Assembly: GCA_013140705.1 (NCBI GenBank)
Contig: JABFSH010000021.1
Coordinates: forward strand, 62,001-126,000
Direction: 5' to 3'
DNA: 64,000 nt
DNA from: Methylococcaceae bacterium
GTDB taxonomy: Bacteria > Pseudomonadota > Gammaproteobacteria > Methylococcales > Methylomonadaceae
Positions 59,510 to 64,000 of this stretch are shown here, in pieces (position 1 is the first letter of the stretch; each line of letters begins with the position of its first letter). The position numbers were made by a program, and so were the translations under genes. The notes under the pieces are model-generated. The model searched no databases. It worked only from the letters and a program-made list of their open reading frames with translations, and was not told where the DNA came from.

Positions 59510-60310
59510 TTACAATGCAAACAACTCACGCATTTTTTGTCCCGGACTTTCCGCCCGCATGAAAGCCTCGCCGACTAAAAAGGCATAAACATCATTATCC
59601 AGCATCAGCTGTACATCGTCATGATGATGAATGCCGCTTTCGGTGATAACCAGACGATCTGGAGGAATCTGCTTTTTCAAGTCCAGCGTTGTCTGCAAAG
59701 ATGTTTCGAACGTGCGCAGATTGCGATTATTAATACCGATCAATTTAGTATCGAGCTTCAAGGCTCTTTGCAGTTCCTCGGCATCATGAACTTCAACCAG
59801 GACGTCCATGCCCAGTTTGTTTGCGATATCCGATAACTCGTGCATTTGACTGTCAGCCAATGCAGCAACAATCAGTAAAATACAATCGGCACCCAAAGCA
59901 CGCGCCTCATAGATCTGGTACGGATCAATCATGAAATCTTTTCTTAACACGGGCAACGGACAACGTTCTCTAACCAGTTGCAAGTAGACTTCCGCGCCCT
60001 GAAAAAAATCCTTATCGGTTAATACCGACAAGCAAGTCGCGCCATTCATCGCATAATCCTGACCAATCGTGATCGGCTGAAAATCTTCTCTGATCACGCC
60101 TTTACTGGGTGAGGCTTTTTTGATTTCAGCAATAATGGCCGGTTTCCGGGCCGAAACGTTAGTTTGCAAGGCGTTATAAAAACCACGCGGTCTTTCTACG
60201 CTCCCGGCGATTTCCTGGAGATTGTCAATCGTCATTCCCAGTTTTCGACTGGCGACTTCTTCGGCTTTTTTATCGAGGATGGTTTTTAAAATATCGGGCG
60301 TATTAGACAT
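59510..60310 (-). CDS. trpC: Indole-3-glycerol-phosphate synthase TrpC
   Basis: 266 residues from ATG 60310 ([12 protein letters not shown]); an upstream in-frame start would overlap trpD. A TIM barrel with [32 protein letters not shown] and ITESGI motifs. Single-function enzyme, not fused to TrpF. Five bases after trpD. Confidence 0.96.
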   Translation of the reverse strand: MSNTPDILKTILDKKAEEVASRKLGMTIDNLQEIAGSVERPRGFYNALQTNVSARKPAIIAEIKKASPSKGVIREDFQPITIGQDYAMNGATCLSVLTDKDFFQGAEVYLQLVRERCPLPVLRKDFMIDPYQIYEARALGADCILLIVAALADSQMHELSDIANKLGMDVLVEVHDAEELQRALKLDTKLIGINNRNLRTFETSLQTTLDLKKQIPPDRLVITESGIHHHDDVQLMLDNDVYAFLVGEAFMRAESPGQKMRELFAL

Positions 60311-60314
60311 GATT

Positions 60315-61337
60315 TTATTGTTGTTGACGTGTTGAGTAAGCAACCAAGGCATCCAGTTTCGCAAGCGCCGCACCGCTGGCAATCAGCTCTTGCGCTTTGG
60401 CTATGCCCGTTGCCAATGAATCGGTAATATCGGCAGCGTAAATCGCAGCACCTGCATTTAAGCAGACAATATCCCGTGCAGATCCCGCCTGATTATTCAG
60501 TACCGAATTAACCACTTGTAAACTGGATCGTGCATCGGTAATTGCTATTTCTGCAAGGCTGGCGCGTTTAAAGCCAAATTGCTCAGGCGTTACCGTATAA
60601 GACGTTACTATACCATTTTTCAGCTCGGCAATTTTGGAGTCTGATGCAATGCTGATCTCATCAAGTCCATCGTCTGCACTCACTACCAGCACATGTCGGC
60701 TACCCAGTTTTTTCAAGACCTGAGCCAAGGGTTCCAGCCATTCTTGCGAAAATACACCAATAAGCTGATTGGGGGCGCCAGCCGGATTGGATAAGGGACC
60801 CAATAAATTGAATAGTGTACGCACGCCCATTTCCCGGCGCGGGCCAACGGTATATTTCATCGCGCCGTGATGTTTCGGTGCAAATAAGAAACCGACACCG
60901 ATTTCTTTCACGCATTGCGCTACCTGATCAACAGACAAATCCAGATTGACGCCAGCCGCTTCCAGCACATCAGCGCTGCCGCAATTGCTGGATACCGAGC
61001 GGTTACCGTGTTTGGCCACCTGGCCACCGGCTGCGGCAACAACAAACGCGCAGGTCGTGGAAATGTTAAACGTATTGGCACCATCGCCGCCGGTGCCGCA
61101 AGTATCGATGATATGATCGCCGGTGACCTCGACTTTGCTGGCCAGCTCGCGCATGACTTCGGCAGCGGCGGCAATTTCGTCTATGGTTTCGCCTTTACAG
61201 CGCAGAGCGATTAGAAACCCGGCGATTTGTGCATCGGTTGCGTTTCCGCACATGATTTGCCGCAAGACTGCGCGCATTTCGTCGCCAGTCAGGTTTTGCT
61301 TGTTGAGCAGTGTTTGCAGGGCTTGTTGGATTATCAT
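60315..61337 (-). CDS. trpD: Anthranilate phosphoribosyltransferase TrpD
   Basis: 340 residues with the PRPP site [36 protein letters not shown], and [12 protein letters not shown]. Not fused to a TrpG glutaminase. Upstream gene is unrelated, so trpE/trpG are elsewhere. Confidence 0.97.
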   Translation of the reverse strand: MIIQQALQTLLNKQNLTGDEMRAVLRQIMCGNATDAQIAGFLIALRCKGETIDEIAAAAEVMRELASKVEVTGDHIIDTCGTGGDGANTFNISTTCAFVVAAAGGQVAKHGNRSVSSNCGSADVLEAAGVNLDLSVDQVAQCVKEIGVGFLFAPKHHGAMKYTVGPRREMGVRTLFNLLGPLSNPAGAPNQLIGVFSQEWLEPLAQVLKKLGSRHVLVVSADDGLDEISIASDSKIAELKNGIVTSYTVTPEQFGFKRASLAEIAITDARSSLQVVNSVLNNQAGSARDIVCLNAGAAIYAADITDSLATGIAKAQELIASGAALAKLDALVAYSTRQQQ

Positions 61338-61422
61338 TAAAAGGAAAATATTGAGTTACAAAAAGCAACAAATCAATCTACGAAATTTTCTTCATTGCCA
61401 CGTGCTGCGGAGATTTTTTAAC

Positions 61423-63105
61423 TTATCTTTTTCTGTTTGCACTTTTTTTATCAAAAGCCTTCACCCAAGCAAAACGATGAGAATCTTTCTTCAAGAGATG
61501 GTCAATCAATGCTTGGTCTGGCTTTTTGCGTAGAATGCGCTTAATTTCGGCGTCTTGGTCGCGAGGTTCAGCGCCGCGTTTGCTGGCCTCCTCAAACCAT
61601 CTGTCGCCTTCATCATAACGTCCTGTTTGGTAACATAATGCGCCCATCAATGTATAGGGATTATGGCTATCAGGAAAATGTTTAATTGCTTCAAGCGCGC
61701 ATTTTTCAGCCTCGTCGAGATGGTTTATATCGCGTAACGCCCCGCCTCGTGTAGTGAGTAATGCTGCTCTTAATTTGGCAGGCTTGATTTGCTTGAAATC
61801 CAGATCATCGGTCTGGCTTAAAGCACGTTTTGAATTTTCCGCCTTGCGCCAATGTGCGCTTGCATTGGCTAAATTCCAATGATTTTTTGTACACTGAAAT
61901 TCGTTTTCATAAAACTGTGCTTCCAAGATGTGATGCGTAATGTAAATCTTACTTGATGGCGGTAACAACTTTTCACCTTCTAACCAAACTATCTCATCAT
62001 CATTTAAGCGCTTGCCTGCTTCCAATTTTTTCAAAATCGAATAAAGTGGGCTTTCCGGTGTGTCTTGGCGATGTTTGACCTCAAAATCCTGTTTGAGCCA
62101 CAAAAAAACGATTTCCACAAAGTCGTGTTCTTCACACCAAGCGACATCATCTGGCCTCAAGCCCTGACCTTGCATAATTTTGTGCATGAGACTATCGGCC
62201 TCTTTTTTATAGGCAAACTTAATCGTTTCATGCAGCTTGCGTTTTTTTAAGTAATTAATGTCCTGCTCAGATAAGGGTAATCCCGAATCCAGTTTTTTCA
62301 ACACCTTGTAAAGATGATGGGTAATGTCGTCTTCTTGAATTTGCGTTGCCCGGTATTTTTCTTTGAGTGCAGAAAATTCAATTTTCTGAACGATTCCCAG
62401 TGTTTCAATAAATCCTTTTTCTTTCAGGTATTGCGTTTCTGTTTTATCAGGAAGTTTTTTTTCTTCCTGCTTCTGCAAAATATGGCAAAGCAAAAGGGGA
62501 TTATACGTGGTCCCATCTTGAACAATAGCCCTGTATTTACTCTGTAAATGGGAAAATTGATTTTTTAGCGGAGTTAAGAAGGAATAAGCATTGTGGTTAC
62601 ATAGCCATTCAATGTCAATGGCGCAAAGTAGCGTTTGATGTTCAATTTTCGATAAGATCTTTTCTGCGCTATCGTCAAAAGGAATTTCTTCTGTTATTCC
62701 ATTTTTTTCTTTTCTATCGTTAAAGTCTAAATATCGATGGTAGTCGCTGCCAACAGAGCGTAATTCCGAATCGGCAAGTCTCTCCTGTGCATTCACTTTA
62801 TAGAGAATCAGAGCGATTTCTGAATCAATGGTTGGAATTGTATTTATTGAAAAATACACAAATTGGTTTTTCTTTAATTGGACTAATTCGTTTCTAACCT
62901 CTTTGAGCAAGGAATCTCTATAATCTTCCAGATTTTTAATCATATCCTTTGTCTCAATCAATTGATGCTGATCCAACCACTGCCATTCTGACGCTGTTAA
63001 GTTTTTACCTAGTTCAGCTTTGCGTAAAATAAAACTTAACGGATTTAAGACAGGCAAATCTTTGTAATACTCGGCTTTGTATTTTTCGTAAAGATTGGTT
63101 ACCAC
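61423..63105 (-). CDS. Internal-repeat/TPR protein of unknown function
   Basis: 560 residues, no signal peptide. Residues about 20-400 consist of roughly seven degenerate copies of a 45-70 residue unit: hydrophobic ...PLxxILxKLExGxxLxxxDixWLxxxxL followed by a charged helix. Copies begin near 21, 95, 146, 202, 263, 307 and 352; the best examples are LYKVLKKLDSGLPLSEQDI and LYSILKKLEAGKRLNDDEI. About 440-515 is a pair of TPR-type helices (DEAEKCALEAIKHFPDSHNPY). Very basic C-terminus. I do not know a named family; probably a cytoplasmic scaffold. Codon use and GC are lower than neighbours. Confidence 0.75.
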   Translation of the reverse strand: MVTNLYEKYKAEYYKDLPVLNPLSFILRKAELGKNLTASEWQWLDQHQLIETKDMIKNLEDYRDSLLKEVRNELVQLKKNQFVYFSINTIPTIDSEIALILYKVNAQERLADSELRSVGSDYHRYLDFNDRKEKNGITEEIPFDDSAEKILSKIEHQTLLCAIDIEWLCNHNAYSFLTPLKNQFSHLQSKYRAIVQDGTTYNPLLLCHILQKQEEKKLPDKTETQYLKEKGFIETLGIVQKIEFSALKEKYRATQIQEDDITHHLYKVLKKLDSGLPLSEQDINYLKKRKLHETIKFAYKKEADSLMHKIMQGQGLRPDDVAWCEEHDFVEIVFLWLKQDFEVKHRQDTPESPLYSILKKLEAGKRLNDDEIVWLEGEKLLPPSSKIYITHHILEAQFYENEFQCTKNHWNLANASAHWRKAENSKRALSQTDDLDFKQIKPAKLRAALLTTRGGALRDINHLDEAEKCALEAIKHFPDSHNPYTLMGALCYQTGRYDEGDRWFEEASKRGAEPRDQDAEIKRILRKKPDQALIDHLLKKDSHRFAWVKAFDKKSANRKR

Positions 63106-63166
63106 AATTTTCCCTCAAAAAAGCAACATGCTTACAGTAGCATCCGCCAATCTTAGTACAAAATGC

Positions 63167-63427
63167 TTATGTAGATATCAAAGGAAACCTTTCAGGATGT
63201 TTAATCATCTCCAGAGTCAAATCAACATCAATCTTTGACCAGTAAAAATGTCCGCGCGAGACTTCTTCAACCCCTATAATGGCATTCACAGGCTGAATTT
63301 TGAACCAGGGAAAATCTTCATAAGACATAAACAATTCTTCCTGATTTGCAAGCAGCCAAACGCCATGACTGGAAATATGGGTTATTTCAACTGCCGAAAT
63401 GTCGTTGCCATGCGCTAATGGACTCAT
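63167..63427 (-). CDS. DUF2442 domain protein
   Basis: 86 residues from ATG 63427 (TTG 63460 is upstream in frame). Contains the family core EITHISSHGVWLLANQEELFMSYEDFPWF and the closing GHFYWSKIDVDLTLEMIKHPERF (each shown in part). Such genes are often found beside toxin-antitoxin-like genes (DUF4160), but no DUF4160 partner is seen here. Confidence 0.75.
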   Translation of the reverse strand: MSPLAHGNDISAVEITHISSHGVWLLANQEELFMSYEDFPWFKIQPVNAIIGVEEVSRGHFYWSKIDVDLTLEMIKHPERFPLIST

Positions 63428-63529
63428 CTTGTGAAAAAACTCTATAGCAAGAAGATACAAACTTGGATGAAGTGAAACGAAATCCAGAAGCTATTTCCGC
63501 TTTGAATTCCTCGATTCCACTGATTTCAA

Positions 63530-63733
63530 TCAAGGCTTGGCAGCCTCAATCAACTTAATATCTTGCTTAAGCATTTCATTAACCAGTTGTCCGATGTCAA
63601 TGCCTTTGGAGCGAGCGCACTCCTGAAGATAAATTCTTACTTCATTGTCCAAGTAGACGGGCAAATTCAACGTGTTGTCCGAGCGATAAAATTTACCACG
63701 TATTCCTTTGGAAAAATCATATTCTTCTTTCAT
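63530..63733 (-). CDS. BrnA-type/ribbon-helix antitoxin
   Basis: 67 residues opening MKEEYDFSKGIRGKFYRSD, followed by the ribbon-like LNLPVYLDNEVRIYLQECA and a short helix-turn-helix-like stretch. These small proteins usually follow a DUF497/BrnT toxin. The ATG overlaps the toxin stop (ATGA), indicating translational coupling. Confidence 0.8.
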   Translation of the reverse strand: MKEEYDFSKGIRGKFYRSDNTLNLPVYLDNEVRIYLQECARSKGIDIGQLVNEMLKQDIKLIEAAKP

Positions 63734-64000
63734 GGATTTTCCTCATATTGCTGCTGTTCGTGGTTAGTAGCTTTTCGTGCTGAAATAATTCGCAGGGCAG
63801 CCTTTTGGTTATTATGTTCTTCAAAAGTGTGAATCACAACGATAAGATGTCCTTTGCTGTTTTTTCCCAATGTACACCATCGCTCTTCATTTTCGCTATG
63901 CTCATCATCAAAAACTGATAAATGCAGCCTATCTAAAAAAACCTCGGCGGCTTCTTCAAAGGTAATACCATGTTTTGCAAAATTACTTTGAGCCTTGTCA
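63730..64000 (-). CDS. BrnT-type (DUF497) toxin, partial
   Basis: The 3' 90 codons of a toxin gene that continues past the window edge. It encodes KAQSNFAKHGITFEEAAEVFLD, DDEHSENEERWCTLG and AALRIISARKAT, diagnostic for BrnT RNase-type toxins. The N-terminal first residues (usually FEWDxxK) are missing because of the window edge. Order toxin-antitoxin matches BrnTA. Confidence 0.82.
   Translation of the reverse strand, partial: DKAQSNFAKHGITFEEAAEVFLDRLHLSVFDDEHSENEERWCTLGKNSKGHLIVVIHTFEEHNNQKAALRIISARKATNHEQQQYEENP

Noticed and set aside
63461-63529. Possible DUF4160 partner of DUF2442
   Set aside because: The gap is too short, and the open frame there (EEFKAEIASGFRF) does not match DUF4160.

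Overview
The window is an ordinary chromosomal stretch of a gammaproteobacterium, probably a methylotroph or methanotroph. Two things point there: a formaldehyde-activating-enzyme (Fae) family gene, and classical gammaproteobacterial gene orders (ponA divergent from pilMNOPQ-aroKB-damX, yibN-secB-gpsA, gpmI-envC-ctp). No methane or methanol oxidation genes, rRNA, tRNA, CRISPR array, prophage or intact insertion sequence is visible, so the genus cannot be fixed.

Layout. 1-2.8 kb: a transketolase with a strong terminator, a 35-residue membrane peptide and a small discoidin-like protein. 2.8-9.6 kb: the phosphate system pstS / pstC-pstA-pstB-phoU on the minus strand, with one Pho-box-like site before pstS and a second before pstC. 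9.6-13.3 kb: SixA, a CYTH-CHAD protein, CobU and a FolM-type reductase. 13.3-20.1 kb: hisB-hisH-hisA-hisF-hisI-hisE-tatA-tatB-tatC, then typA. 20.3-25.5 kb: a LysR/methyltransferase/rhodanese unit, a DUF411 protein, hemE and damX. 25.4-34.8 kb: aroB, aroK, pilQ-P-O-N-M and ponA. 35-41 kb: rpmE, a decayed exonuclease III gene, an AmpG-like permease, nhaD, and an assimilatory sulfite reductase gene with its DUF934 partner. 41-46.7 kb: ctp, envC, an internally deleted gpmI, an ArsR regulator, yibN, secB, gpsA. 46.7-53.1 kb: a PAS-GGDEF-EAL protein, the PqiABC lipid-trafficking genes and a divergent Fae. 53.3-58.1 kb: an LTA-synthase-like membrane enzyme and three exported orphans. 58.3-64 kb: nadA, trpC, trpD, a repeat/TPR protein, DUF2442 and a BrnT-type toxin-antitoxin pair cut by the window edge.

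Functional themes are phosphate uptake and sensing (Pst, PhoU, possibly the polyphosphate-binding CHAD protein), cell-envelope construction (PBP1a, EnvC, Ctp, DamX, AmpG-like, Pqi, LTA-like, Tat, type IV pilus) and amino acid/cofactor biosynthesis (His, Trp, shikimate, NAD, haem, sulfite reduction). The most unusual items are the 82-residue remnant of phosphoglycerate mutase that keeps its start signals, the Fae homologue without the catalytic histidine, a protein built from about seven copies of an unassigned repeat, the exonuclease III relic, and a compact three-way-junction element behind the AmpG-like gene. No clear new multi-gene system was found; the listed oddities are the best candidates.
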